The notes: generated by a model not told the origin, from the letters alone. DNA of 64,000 bases from Streptomyces sp. NBC_00078 (GCF_026343335.1 NZ_JAPELX010000001.1:3782001-3846000), one strand, 5' to 3'. Positions 16,989 to 25,866 are shown, counted from the first letter of the stretch. Translations and numbers: made by a program.

Positions 16989-19748
16989 TCACGGCTTCAG
17001 CACGAGGGTGTCGCTCGTGCCCTGGTCCACGGCCTTGTCGGTGAAGCTCCAGTCGAGCAGTTCACCCTTGACCCACTTGCTCGTCTGGTCGGTGTAGTGG
17101 GCACTGTAGGCGTGCCCCGAGGCGCCGGTGAGGTTGATCCACTTCGACTTGTCGAGGTCGCCGAGGTTGACCACCATCCGCATCGACGGCACCCACACGA
17201 CACCGTAGCCGCCGGCGGCGTTCCAGCCGGTGGCGTTGACCGTCGCCTCGCCGCCGCTGAGCTTCCAGGGTCCGCGGTTGAGGATGTACTTCACGAAGGC
17301 GGGGCCGTCGGTGCCGAGGGTCTGGTTCTTCAGGAACAGGCGGTGCAGCCGGCCCCAGCTCCAGGTGTCGATGTCCTTGCCGAGCTTGGCGGTCAGCTCC
17401 CAGCGGGCGTCGATCATGGCGCGCGCGAACAGATCGTCACGGTTGTCGTTCGCGCCGGGCCGGGTGAGCGACTTGGGCGTGGTCCACCAGTCGCTCTTCT
17501 GGTCGTTCATGAGGGTGCGCACGACCTCGAACCAGCGGTCGCCGCCGTCCGGCTGTGCCTGGTCGGCGTCGCGCTGACCGCACTCACGGACCTTGTTCGT
17601 GTCGTCCGCGGGCCCGGTGCTACTGACGGGATCGACCCACAGGCACTGGCCTTCGACCCGCAGTTCCTTGGGCAGCTTGTTGCCGAAGGCGAGCTTGAGG
17701 ACGTTGCGCCAGACCGCGTTGAAGTAGGCGGCGGCAGCCGAGTCGGCGTCCTGGGTGTAGTCCCAGCCCTCCAGCAGTTCCTGCGCCTGGCGGACGTCCT
17801 TGTCCTTGATGTCGATCTTCAGCAGCTTGGGGACGAGCAGCTTGGCGATCTCGCTGCTGTTGTCCAGCTGCATCTGGCGCATGTCGTCGGTGGAGACCTT
17901 GCCGCCGCCCTTGATCTTCGACTCGATGAGGTCGGTGATGCGCTGGCTTCGGGTGCCGTAGCCCCAGTCCGTGGTGAGCGTGTAGGGGTACTTGTCCGGG
18001 TCGACCACGGCCTGGTTGGCGGTGACGATGTAGCCGCGCTTCGGGTTGTACTCGTAGGGCAGCGCGTCCTGCGGGATGTACCCGGTCCACTTGTAGCCGG
18101 AGTCCCAGCCGGGCGCGGGGATGGAGCCGTCGGCCTTCTTCGCGCGCGTGGGGATCTTCCCGGGCAGCGTGTAGCCGATGTTGGTCCTGTCGGCGTAGAC
18201 GAGGTTCTGCGAGGGCACGTCGAACAGTTTGGCCGCGGAGCGGAACCCGCTCCAGTTCGAGGCCCTGTCCATCGCGAAGACGGCGTCCATGGAGGTGCCG
18301 GGGTCGAGGGCGGTCCAGCGCAGCGCGATGCCGTAGCCGTCGCCGCGGTCGGGCGCGGCCGTGTCGACGGTGGCCTTCTTGCCGACCTTGACGAGCTCGT
18401 CGTCCCGGTCGGACAGCAGTGGCATGCCGTCGGCGGTCTGGCGGACGATGATCTTCTTGGCGGAGCCGCCGGCGACCTTGATGGTCTCCTCACGCGTGGT
18501 GAGGGGCTTGACGGTGCCGTCGTACAGGTATCCGTCGCCGCTGAGCTTCTCCAGGTAGAGGTCGGTGACGTCGACACCGGAGTTGGTCATGCCCCAGGCG
18601 ATGTCCTGGTTGTGGCCGATGACCACGCCGGGCATGCCCGCGAAGGTGTAACCGGTGACGTCGTACTGACACTTGCTGGAGACGGTGCGGCAGTGCAGGC
18701 CCATCTGGTACCAGACGGACGGCAGCGAGGCCGACAGGTGCGGGTCGTTGGCCAGCAGGGGGTGGCCGGTGATGGTGTGACTTCCGGCGACGACCCAGGA
18801 GTTGGAGCCGATGCCCTGGCCGTTCACGCCGACGGCCGTGGGCACGTCATCCAGGACGTTGTAGAGACCCGACAGCTGGCTCTGCAGGGCCGAGCCCGTC
18901 GACGTCGAGGACGTGCCCGTCGTGCCGCTCGTGGACGTGCCACTGCCGGACGTGCCGCCGTTCTGCTCGAACGTCTTGGTGAGCTCGTCGTACTGGCCCT
19001 CCTGGACGATCGCCTTGTTGCGGCTGTAGGGGTAGTCCGGGTACAGGTCGGCGATCTGCTTGGGGCCGAGCCGACTGGTCATCAGGGCGCGGTCGATCTC
19101 GTCCTGCATGTTGCCGCGCAGGTCCCAGGCCATCGCCTTCAGCCACGAGACCGAGTCGACGGGGGTCCACTGCGCGGGCTTGTAGTCGTTGGTGAAGCCC
19201 AGCGCCGCGTACTCCAGGGAGATGTCCTTGCCGTCCTTGCCCTGCAGGTAGGCGTTGACTCCCTTGGCGTAGGCCTGGAGGTTCTTCTTGGTGGAGGCCG
19301 ACAGTTTTGTGTCGTACTCCTGCTTCGCGACGCGGTCCCAGCCCAGGGTCCGCAGGAACTCGTCGTTCTTGACCTGGCCCTTGCCGAACATCTCCGACAG
19401 GCGCCCGGAGGTCATGTGGCGGCGCACGTCCATCTCGTAGAACCGGTCCTGCGCCTGGACGTAGCCCTGCGCCATGAACAGGTCCGCGTCGGAGGAGGCG
19501 TAGATCTGCGGGATGCCGTTGCCGTCGCGCTTGACGTCGACGGGGCCTGACAGACCGTCGAGAGTGATCGAGCCCTTCGTCTGCGGGAACGACGCCCGGA
19601 CGGTGCTGATGGACCAGTACGCCCCGAAGGCGATGCCGCCGATGATGGCCAGCACCAGGACGAGCACGACCAATCGGGCTTTGCGCCCCTTCTTCCTGCC
19701 GGACTTGCCGGGCTTGTCACCCGTTGTGGCGGTGGTGTTGGGGGGCAT
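16989..19748 (-). CDS. Penicillin acylase family N-terminal-nucleophile hydrolase
   Basis: The 919-aa precursor has a basic N-terminus and one membrane helix (about 26-48), then an alpha chain, a Gly/Ser/Thr-rich spacer (about 263-290) and a beta chain beginning at the autoprocessing site G314-S315 in GIGSNSWVVAG. Ser315 would be the catalytic N-terminal Ser. The family cleaves amide bonds, including beta-lactam side chains and acyl-homoserine lactones. The spacer is low-complexity. The ATG at 19748 (MPPNTT) is chosen; a start 126 bp upstream would add an unlikely basic leader before the membrane anchor. Confidence 0.93.
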   Translation of the reverse strand: MPPNTTATTGDKPGKSGRKKGRKARLVVLVLVLAIIGGIAFGAYWSISTVRASFPQTKGSITLDGLSGPVDVKRDGNGIPQIYASSDADLFMAQGYVQAQDRFYEMDVRRHMTSGRLSEMFGKGQVKNDEFLRTLGWDRVAKQEYDTKLSASTKKNLQAYAKGVNAYLQGKDGKDISLEYAALGFTNDYKPAQWTPVDSVSWLKAMAWDLRGNMQDEIDRALMTSRLGPKQIADLYPDYPYSRNKAIVQEGQYDELTKTFEQNGGTSGSGTSTSGTTGTSSTSTGSALQSQLSGLYNVLDDVPTAVGVNGQGIGSNSWVVAGSHTITGHPLLANDPHLSASLPSVWYQMGLHCRTVSSKCQYDVTGYTFAGMPGVVIGHNQDIAWGMTNSGVDVTDLYLEKLSGDGYLYDGTVKPLTTREETIKVAGGSAKKIIVRQTADGMPLLSDRDDELVKVGKKATVDTAAPDRGDGYGIALRWTALDPGTSMDAVFAMDRASNWSGFRSAAKLFDVPSQNLVYADRTNIGYTLPGKIPTRAKKADGSIPAPGWDSGYKWTGYIPQDALPYEYNPKRGYIVTANQAVVDPDKYPYTLTTDWGYGTRSQRITDLIESKIKGGGKVSTDDMRQMQLDNSSEIAKLLVPKLLKIDIKDKDVRQAQELLEGWDYTQDADSAAAAYFNAVWRNVLKLAFGNKLPKELRVEGQCLWVDPVSSTGPADDTNKVRECGQRDADQAQPDGGDRWFEVVRTLMNDQKSDWWTTPKSLTRPGANDNRDDLFARAMIDARWELTAKLGKDIDTWSWGRLHRLFLKNQTLGTDGPAFVKYILNRGPWKLSGGEATVNATGWNAAGGYGVVWVPSMRMVVNLGDLDKSKWINLTGASGHAYSAHYTDQTSKWVKGELLDWSFTDKAVDQGTSDTLVLKP

Positions 19749-19894
19749 CGCTGTCCTTGCTGTCCTCACGCGAGCGGCAGGCGGGTCGTGACGTTTGAAT
19801 GAGCGCTGGAGCAACCATAGGCGCAGGGCCTTGCGGCCCTTGACGCGGAGTCGGGAACGAGCGGGGGCGGGCATTCGATCTCGCCACCGGGAGT

Positions 19895-19912
19895 GTCAAG
19901 AAATCGTCAAGA
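19895..19912. promoter_or_regulatory. GTCAAGA direct repeat (11-bp phase) upstream of antiporter gene
   Basis: GTCAAGA occurs at 19895-19901 and 19906-19912, exactly one helical turn apart, in the divergent region between penicillin acylase and the antiporter. Such phasing is typical of OmpR/PhoB-type response regulator sites. The cognate regulator is not identified. Confidence 0.35.
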
Positions 19913-19988
19913 GTTAGGTAAGGTAACGAAGTACCTGGGTGCGGAGTTCACCGGCTTCGTGTCCTATGTACGTGAGCTCCCGCGCGGG

Positions 19989-21524
19989 ATGCGTGTGAGC
20001 CAGGGAAGGGAACGGCCGCTGACTGTCCACCATCTCAACCAGCTTCTGCTCGTCTGCTCGCTCGTCCTGCTCGTCGCTGTGGCAGCGGTCCGGATCTCCT
20101 CGCGCAGCGGGCTCCCCAGCCTGCTCGTGTACCTGGGGATCGGCATCGCCATGGGACAGGACGGCATCGGCGACGTCCGCTTCGACAACGCCGAACTCAC
20201 TCAGGTCATCGGATACGCGGCCCTCGTCGTGATCCTGGCCGAAGGTGGACTGAGCACGAAGTGGAAGGAGATCAGGCCCGCCCTGCCGGCCGCCTCCGCG
20301 CTGGCAGTGGTCGGCGTCGCGGTGAGCGTCGGAGTCACGGCCACGGCCGCCCACCATCTGATCGGGCTGGAGTGGCGTCAGGCGCTCATCATCGGGGCCG
20401 TCGTCTCCTCGACGGACGCGGCGGCGGTCTTCTCGGTCCTGCGGAAGATCCCTCTGCCCGCGCGCGTGACGGGCACCCTGGAGGCCGAGTCCGGTTTCAA
20501 CGACGCACCCGTGGTCATCCTGGTCGTCGCCTTCTCCACGGTGGGTCCGGTCGAACACTGGTACGCACTGCTGGGCGAGATAGCCCTGGAGCTGGCCATC
20601 GGCGCAGCCATCGGCCTCGCGGTGGGCTGGCTCGGCTCCTGGGGCCTCAGGCACGTGGCGCTGCCCGCCTCCGGCCTCTATCCGATCGCCGTCATGGCGA
20701 TCGCGGTCACGGCATACGCGGGCGGTGCACTGGCGCACGGCAGCGGCTTCCTGGGCGTCTACCTCGCCTCGATGGTGATGGGCAACGCGAAGCTGCCCCA
20801 CTGGCCCGCGACGCGCGGCTTCGCCGACGGGCTCGGCTGGATCGCCCAGATCGGCATGTTCGTCCTGCTCGGTCTCCTGGTCACTCCGCACGAGCTGGGC
20901 GACGACGTGTGGCCCGCGCTCGTCATCGGCCTGGTACTGACGATGGTGGCGCGGCCCCTGGGCGTGATGCTGTGCCTGACGCCGTTCCGGGTGCCCTGGC
21001 AGGAGCAGACCCTGATGTCCTGGGCCGGGCTGCGCGGCGCGGTCCCCATCATTCTCGCGACCATCCCGATGGTGCAGGGCATGGACGCCAGCCGCCGCAT
21101 CTTCAACATCGTCTTCGTCCTGGTCGTCGTCTACACCCTGGTCCAGGGGCCGACGCTGCCGTGGCTCGCCCGCACGCTGCGCCTGGGGGAGGACCAGGAG
21201 GCCGCCGACCTCGGCGTCGAGTCCGCTCCGCTGGAGCGGCTGCGCGGGCATCTGCTGTCGGTCGCGATCCCCGAGGGGTCGAGGATGCACGGCGTCGAGG
21301 TCAACGAGCTGCGGCTGCCGGCCGGGGCCGCCGTCACCCTCGTCGTACGCGAAGGAAAATCGTTTGTCCCGCTGCCCACGACGGTCCTGCGGCACGGCGA
21401 CGAGTTGCTCGTCGTCGCCACGGATCCGGTGCGGGACGCGGCGGAGCGGCGACTGCGCGCCGTGGGCCACGGCGGCAAGCTGGCCGGGTGGCTCGGGACG
21501 AACGGGGCGCGGCCGGGGCGCTGA
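19989..21524 (+). CDS. K+/H+ or Na+/H+ antiporter, CPA1 family (NhaP2/CvrA-like)
   Basis: About 511 aa: twelve or so membrane helices (about 20-395) with the CPA1 signature residues in ESGFNDAPVVI, followed by a cytoplasmic RCK C-terminal (TrkA-C) domain (about 425-490, HGVEVNELRLPAGAAVTLVV). It exchanges protons for K+ or Na+ and is gated by the TrkA-C domain. The start is uncertain: ATG 19989, GTG 19995, or a CTG at 20019 preceded by GGGAAGGG all keep the membrane domain. Confidence 0.9.
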   Translation: MRVSQGRERPLTVHHLNQLLLVCSLVLLVAVAAVRISSRSGLPSLLVYLGIGIAMGQDGIGDVRFDNAELTQVIGYAALVVILAEGGLSTKWKEIRPALPAASALAVVGVAVSVGVTATAAHHLIGLEWRQALIIGAVVSSTDAAAVFSVLRKIPLPARVTGTLEAESGFNDAPVVILVVAFSTVGPVEHWYALLGEIALELAIGAAIGLAVGWLGSWGLRHVALPASGLYPIAVMAIAVTAYAGGALAHGSGFLGVYLASMVMGNAKLPHWPATRGFADGLGWIAQIGMFVLLGLLVTPHELGDDVWPALVIGLVLTMVARPLGVMLCLTPFRVPWQEQTLMSWAGLRGAVPIILATIPMVQGMDASRRIFNIVFVLVVVYTLVQGPTLPWLARTLRLGEDQEAADLGVESAPLERLRGHLLSVAIPEGSRMHGVEVNELRLPAGAAVTLVVREGKSFVPLPTTVLRHGDELLVVATDPVRDAAERRLRAVGHGGKLAGWLGTNGARPGR

Positions 21525-21872
21525 GGCGCGCGCGGCACCGAGGCGCGGGTGACAGTGAGGCGTGACGCTGATGCGCGCCCGGCGCGTGGGAGTGAATGGC
21601 ATGTTTCGTACCGTTCACACCTCGGGCAATCCCAGGTGAACGGCGGCATGGTGCTCGTTTTCACAGGCGCCCCGACCGTTGACCCCTGTACGATGAAGGC
21701 GCACTTTGATCGAACCAACTCTGCCTGACGCAGAACTGGCGCGACCGCATGGCGGCCGTGGCGCCCTCGCAGTGGGCGGCCCCCGGTATCTACCGCAGTT
21801 CCGCGCAAGAGGACAGCTCTCGGCGCGGCCCGCACAAGCGGCGCGCTACCAGGCGGCAGAAAGGCACGGGCC
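21525..21872. other. Intergenic region with promoter-like elements
   Basis: 348 bp between the antiporter and MFS genes with no convincing coding sequence. It holds the inverted repeat CCGTTCAC (21611-21618) / GTGAACGG (21636-21643), separated by 17 bp, and further on a TTGACC hexamer and a TACGAT hexamer too close together to form one promoter. The MFS promoter is presumably here. Confidence 0.4.
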
Positions 21873-23135
21873 GTGGCATCCACGGTCACCTCCCGCCCGG
21901 GCTACGGACAGCTGCTGCGCACCCGCGGCGCCTGGACGTTCCTGCTCCCCGGCTTCGCGGCACGCCAGCCGTTCGCGATGCTCACCATCTCGATCGTGCT
22001 GCTCGTGCAGCACACCACCGGCTCCTTCGGCGCGGCGGGCGCCGCGGCGGCCGTAACCGGTGTCTCCATGGCGCTGTTCGCGCCCTACAGCGGCCGTCTC
22101 GCCGACCGCCACGGACAGCGCGCCGTACTCATCCCCGGCGTGCTGCTGCACTCACTGTCGGGCCTGACCCTGACGGCACTCGCGCTGGCCCACGCGCCCC
22201 TGTGGGCGCTGTTCGCGGCGGCCGTTCCGACGGGCGCCTCGGTACCGCAGGTCGGGCCCATGGTGCGCGCCCGCTGGGGCGGGAAGCTCCAGGGCACGCC
22301 CCTGATGACCACCGCGGCCGCCTTCGAGTCCGTCACGGACGAGCTGACCTTCGTCTTCGGCCCGCTGCTCGCCACCGCCCTGTGCACCACCGTCGCCCCG
22401 GCCGCGGGCCTGGTGACGGAGGCGTCACTGACGCTGCTCGGCGGTCTGCTGTTCGCGGCACAGAAGGGCACTCAGCCGCCCGGCACCGTCGCCGGGCACG
22501 CGCGCGTGGAGCACGTTTCCGCACTGCGCGTCCCTGGTGTCCGCGTGCTGATCGTGGCCTTCCTCGGCATCGGCTCCGTCTTCGGCGGCATGCAGGTCTC
22601 GCTCGCCGCGTTCACCGAGTCGATCGGCGAGCCCGGCCTGAACGGTGTCCTGTACGGCGTCTTCGCCGCGGGCAACATGCTCTCCGGCATCGTCTGCGGC
22701 GCCGTCGCCTGGAAGGTGGCCCCGCAGCGGCGCCTGGTCCTCGGGTACGGCGGCCTCGCCCTGGCTGCCTCCGGCCTGTGGGCCGCGCACTCGGTACTCC
22801 TGCTGGCCGGCCTCGGTCTCGTCGTCGGCATGTGCATCGCGCCCGCGCTGATCACCGGCTACACGCTGGTCGAGGACCTGGTCCCGGCCGGCGCCCGTAC
22901 CGAGGCCTTCACCTGGCTGACCGGCGCGGTGGCGCTCGGCCAGGCGGCGGCCGTCACGGTCGCCGGACAGCTGGAGGACCACTTCTGGGGCGGCGCCGGA
23001 TTCCTGGTGCCCGCGGGCGGCACCGTGCTCGCCCTCGCCACGCTCGTGGCCCTCCGGACTCGGCTGGCCGCACGACCCCGCAGCCGGACCGTCGCACGTG
23101 GCGTCGGTCACCGCGTGCCGGTGACGGTGGACTGA
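21873..23135 (+). CDS. MFS transporter
   Basis: A 420-aa, 12-helix major facilitator protein; the loop 2-3 motif is GRLADRHGQR and the central loop lies about residue 205-220. The GTG start at 21873 has AAAGG upstream. Substrate unknown; similar MFS proteins next to these core genes are simply annotated as exporters. It ends 30 bp before the CIRCE element of the next gene. Confidence 0.88.
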   Translation: MASTVTSRPGYGQLLRTRGAWTFLLPGFAARQPFAMLTISIVLLVQHTTGSFGAAGAAAAVTGVSMALFAPYSGRLADRHGQRAVLIPGVLLHSLSGLTLTALALAHAPLWALFAAAVPTGASVPQVGPMVRARWGGKLQGTPLMTTAAAFESVTDELTFVFGPLLATALCTTVAPAAGLVTEASLTLLGGLLFAAQKGTQPPGTVAGHARVEHVSALRVPGVRVLIVAFLGIGSVFGGMQVSLAAFTESIGEPGLNGVLYGVFAAGNMLSGIVCGAVAWKVAPQRRLVLGYGGLALAASGLWAAHSVLLLAGLGLVVGMCIAPALITGYTLVEDLVPAGARTEAFTWLTGAVALGQAAAVTVAGQLEDHFWGGAGFLVPAGGTVLALATLVALRTRLAARPRSRTVARGVGHRVPVTVD

Positions 23136-23165
23136 TCCTCGGGAATACGTCAGTATGGACCCTCG

Positions 23166-23192
23166 TTAGCACTCAATGAGTGAGAGTGCCAG
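23166..23192 (+). promoter_or_regulatory. CIRCE element (HrcA operator)
   Basis: TTAGCACTC - N9 - GAGTGCCAG. The left arm is identical to the CIRCE consensus and the right arm matches 7 of 9 positions; the 9-bp spacing is exact. It ends 10 bp before the start codon of the zinc-ribbon chaperone gene and overlaps its ribosome-binding region, so HrcA binding would block transcription or initiation. Confidence 0.85.
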
Positions 23193-23202
23193 GAGGAAGA
23201 CA

Positions 23203-23547
23203 GTGCCGACCTACCAGTACCAGTGCACCGAGTGCGGCGAGGGCCTCGAGGCGGTGCAGAAGTTCACCGATGACGCCCTGACCGAGTGCCCCAACTGCAG
23301 TGGCCGCCTGAAGAAGGTGTTCTCCGCGGTAGGCATTGTCTTCAAGGGCTCCGGCTTCTACCGCAACGACAGCCGCGGCTCCTCGTCGAGCAGCGCGCCG
23401 GCGTCGTCGAAGCCGTCGACGTCCACTTCGTCGTCGGAGCCGTCCTCGTCGTCGTCCTCTTCGAGTTCGTCGTCGTCTTCGTCGTCTTCGTCGTCCTCGG
23501 ACTCGAAGTCGTCGAGCGCCGGCTCGTCGTCCAGCAGCGCCGCGTAG
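23203..23547 (+). CDS. ruc: Ruc-like zinc-ribbon, Ser-rich chaperone (FmdB family)
   Basis: A 114-aa protein: an N-terminal FmdB zinc ribbon (YQYQCTECGEGLE and ECPNCSGRLKK, two CxxC knuckles), a short GSGFYRND segment, then a disordered tail of almost pure Ser. This is the architecture of M. tuberculosis Rv0991c (Ruc), a redox-regulated, heat-induced chaperone whose zinc cysteines sense oxidation. GTG start behind AGGAGG; a start 27 bp upstream would run into the operator. The CIRCE element directly upstream supports heat-shock control and the Ruc assignment. Confidence 0.85.
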   Translation: MPTYQYQCTECGEGLEAVQKFTDDALTECPNCSGRLKKVFSAVGIVFKGSGFYRNDSRGSSSSSAPASSKPSTSTSSSEPSSSSSSSSSSSSSSSSSSSDSKSSSAGSSSSSAA

Positions 23548-23559
23548 CACTCGCTCACT

Positions 23560-23587
23560 GACCCTGTCGTCGTAGGACGGCAGGGTC
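23560..23587 (+). terminator. Hairpin terminator after ruc
   Basis: Stem GACCCTGTCGTC / GACGGCAGGGTC with one mismatch and loop GTAG, 12 bp after the ruc stop. Confidence 0.75.
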
Positions 23588-23645
23588 TTCGGCATCTCCT
23601 GGGCCCCCGCTCGGCCCGCCGCCCGGGCCGGATACTGTGCGGGCC

Positions 23646-24479
23646 ATGGCGAACGCAGAGATCGGTGTAATCGGCGGCTCGGGCTTCTACTCGTTCCTCG
23701 ACGACGTGACCGAGGTCGAGGTGGACACCCCGTACGGGCCGCCCAGCGACTCCCTCTTCCTCGGCGAGATCGCCGGCCGACGGGTCGCGTTCCTGCCCCG
23801 CCACGGGCGTGGCCATCACCTGCCGCCGCACCGGATCAACTATCGGGCCAATCTCTGGGCGCTGCGGTCGGTCGGCGTGCGCCAGGTGCTCGGACCCTGC
23901 GCGGTGGGCGGCCTGCGCCCCGAGTACGGGCCGGGCACGCTGCTCGTGCCGGACCAGCTGGTCGACCGTACGAAGTCCCGTGTGGGCACGTATTTCGACG
24001 GGCTGCCGCTGCCTGGCGGAAACATCCCGAACGTGGTGCACGTGTCCCTGGCGGACCCCTACTGCCCTGTCGGACGTGCGGCCGCCCTCAAGGCCGCGCG
24101 CGGGAGCGGCTGGGAGCCCGTGGACGGCGGCACCCTGGTCGTGGTCGAGGGGCCGCGCTTCTCCACTCGCGCCGAATCGCTCTGGCATCAGGCGCAGGGC
24201 TGGTCGGTGGTCGGCATGACCGGCCACCCCGAGGCGGCCCTCGCCCGTGAACTGGAGCTCTGCTACTCGTCGATGACGCTGGTCACCGACCTCGACGCGG
24301 GTGCCGAGACCGGTGAGGGCGTCTCGCACGACGAGGTACTGCAGGTGTTCGCGGCGAACGTGGACCGGCTGCGGGGCGTGTTGTTCGACGCGGTGGCCGC
24401 CCTGCCGGCGAACGAGGACCGGGACTGCCTCTGCACGGAGGCACTGGGCGGGATGGATCCGGGGTTCGAGCTGCCGTAA
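23646..24479 (+). CDS. S-methyl-5'-thioadenosine phosphorylase-type PNP
   Basis: A 277-aa purine nucleoside phosphorylase family 2 protein: IGVIGGSGFYSFL phosphate loop, FLPRHGRGHHLPPHRINYRANLWAL, and GMTGHPEAALARELELCYSSMTLVTDLDAG as the purine pocket and substrate loop. It cleaves methylthioadenosine (or methylthioinosine) to the free base and methylthioribose-1-phosphate for methionine salvage. The Asp in VTDLD favours 6-aminopurines over 6-oxopurines. ATG at 23646. Confidence 0.88.
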   Translation: MANAEIGVIGGSGFYSFLDDVTEVEVDTPYGPPSDSLFLGEIAGRRVAFLPRHGRGHHLPPHRINYRANLWALRSVGVRQVLGPCAVGGLRPEYGPGTLLVPDQLVDRTKSRVGTYFDGLPLPGGNIPNVVHVSLADPYCPVGRAAALKAARGSGWEPVDGGTLVVVEGPRFSTRAESLWHQAQGWSVVGMTGHPEAALARELELCYSSMTLVTDLDAGAETGEGVSHDEVLQVFAANVDRLRGVLFDAVAALPANEDRDCLCTEALGGMDPGFELP

Positions 24480-24632
24480 CGGGGCAGCGACGGGGGCGAG
24501 GAGGGCGGAACTTCCCGTTCGGGTGAGGGAGTTGTCCACAACCCGTCGGTAGTCCACCGGCCTCGGCAGGAATCGGCGCAGAGCCTCATCGTGGGTCTGC
24601 AAGCAGATTCCCCGACGCAGGTGGTGACCCGA

Positions 24633-25226
24633 ATGTCTCTCCCCCCGCCCCTCTTCCCTTCCCCTGCCTCCCCGTTCCGCTCCCCCTCCCCCTCTCTCTT
24701 CCCCTCTCCCGCCCCCGCGTCTCCGCACCCGCCCGGCACCGACGCTCCAGCCACGTGCGAGGTTCCGCACTTCGCTCCCGTGCGGGTGCGCGGCGGGCGC
24801 TACCAGCTACAGCGGCTCGTACGACACCGGAGGCGCGCTGTGGCCGCAGGCCTCGCCGTGACCGCGGCCGCACTGGTGGCGGCGGGTCCGAGGGACACCG
24901 ACCGGGCGCGCGGGCATCCGGTGGCTGAGCCCGTACGAAAGCACCGGGCCGTCGAGATGGTGGCCGCTCCCGTGCGGATCGCCGACGGGGCCACGGTCCG
25001 GCTGCTGCGACCCGGGGACCGAGTGGACGTCGTCGCCGCGCAGGAGACGGCGACGGGCGGCGATGCCCGCGTGGTCGCGCGCGGGGCGCGGGTGACCAAA
25101 GTGCCGGAGCCCTTGGACGAGACGGGCGGCAGTGGGGCGCTGGTCGTGCTCTCGGTCCCCCGTTCCACCGCGGCGCACCTCGCGGGTGCGGGCGCCACGG
25201 CACGGCTGGCGGTGACCGTGTGCTGA
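24633..25226 (+). CDS. SAF domain (RcpC/CpaB-like) membrane protein
   Basis: About 197 aa. An N-terminal Pro/Ser/Phe-rich low-complexity stretch precedes a basic region and one membrane helix (RRRAVAAGLAVTAAALVAAG). The C-terminal SAF/CpaB-like domain includes LRPGDRVDVVAAQE and VLSVPRSTAAHLAGA. Family members such as RcpC/CpaB participate in Flp pilus assembly, but no pilus genes are near, so its role is open. Start is uncertain (ATG 24633 or GTG 24621/24624). Confidence 0.72.
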   Translation: MSLPPPLFPSPASPFRSPSPSLFPSPAPASPHPPGTDAPATCEVPHFAPVRVRGGRYQLQRLVRHRRRAVAAGLAVTAAALVAAGPRDTDRARGHPVAEPVRKHRAVEMVAAPVRIADGATVRLLRPGDRVDVVAAQETATGGDARVVARGARVTKVPEPLDETGGSGALVVLSVPRSTAAHLAGAGATARLAVTVC

Positions 25227-25304
25227 TCCGCGCCGCCCGATTCCTGCGCGACTTCCTGTCAAGTCCCTCGTCTGTGCCACCCGATTGGACAGGGCGCTCT
25301 CGCA

Positions 25305-25333
25305 TTGACGTAAGTTGCGGAACTGTTTGTTCC
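25305..25333 (+). promoter_or_regulatory. Putative mscL promoter with embedded palindrome
   Basis: TTGACG at 25305-25310 resembles a -35 box. Just downstream is a perfect dyad GGAAC-TGTTT-GTTCC (25319-25333) covering the -10 position, where no good hexamer is visible, so activator- or repressor-dependent initiation is plausible. Confidence 0.4.
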
Positions 25334-25364
25334 CCGACTTGCGTGTGTGAGAAGAGGCCCCGAG

Positions 25365-25823
25365 GTGAGCGAGAAGAAGGAACCGAGCGTCTGGCAGGGC
25401 TTCAAGGCCTTCCTGATGCGCGGGAACGTCGTCGATCTGGCGGTGGCGGTGGTCATCGGCGCCGCGTTCACCAACATCGTGAACGCGGTGGTGAAGGGGA
25501 TCATCAACCCGCTGGTCGGGACGATCGGAACCCAGAACCTCGACGCCTACAAGGCCTGCCTGAGCGAGAAGTGCGAGGGCAACCAGGGCATCCAGATCCT
25601 GTGGGGCTCGGTCCTCGGCGCCACCCTCACGTTCGTGATCACCGCGGCCGTCGTGTACTTCCTGATGGTGCTGCCGATGTCGAAGTACCTGGCCCGGCAG
25701 GAGGCCCGCAGGAAGGCGCGGGAGGGCACGCACGAGGTGCTGGAGGTGACCGAGCTGGAGGTGCTCAAGGAGATCCGCGACGCACTGGTCGCACAGCGTG
25801 GTTCCGGGCACAGCGAGCACTAG
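25365..25823 (+). CDS. mscL: Large-conductance mechanosensitive channel MscL
   Basis: A 152-aa MscL: the conserved N-terminal helix and pore-lining TM1 (FKAFLMRGNVVDLAVAVVIGAAF), a periplasmic loop with a two-Cys insertion (KACLSEKCEGNQG), TM2, and a C-terminal cytoplasmic helix. It opens on hypo-osmotic membrane tension. The extra length and the paired loop cysteines are usual for streptomycetes. GTG at 25365 gives the standard N-terminus; an upstream GTG at 25347 is less likely. Confidence 0.95.
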   Translation: MSEKKEPSVWQGFKAFLMRGNVVDLAVAVVIGAAFTNIVNAVVKGIINPLVGTIGTQNLDAYKACLSEKCEGNQGIQILWGSVLGATLTFVITAAVVYFLMVLPMSKYLARQEARRKAREGTHEVLEVTELEVLKEIRDALVAQRGSGHSEH

Positions 25824-25866
25824 CGGCACGAGCCTGCCGGCGCCCGTGGGCGGCGGCCGGTACGGC

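Noticed and set aside
16917..19550. 877-codon open frame antisense to penicillin acylase
   Set aside because: Low-complexity Val/Asp/Gly composition, no motif, no ribosome-binding site; the opposite strand encodes a complete enzyme.
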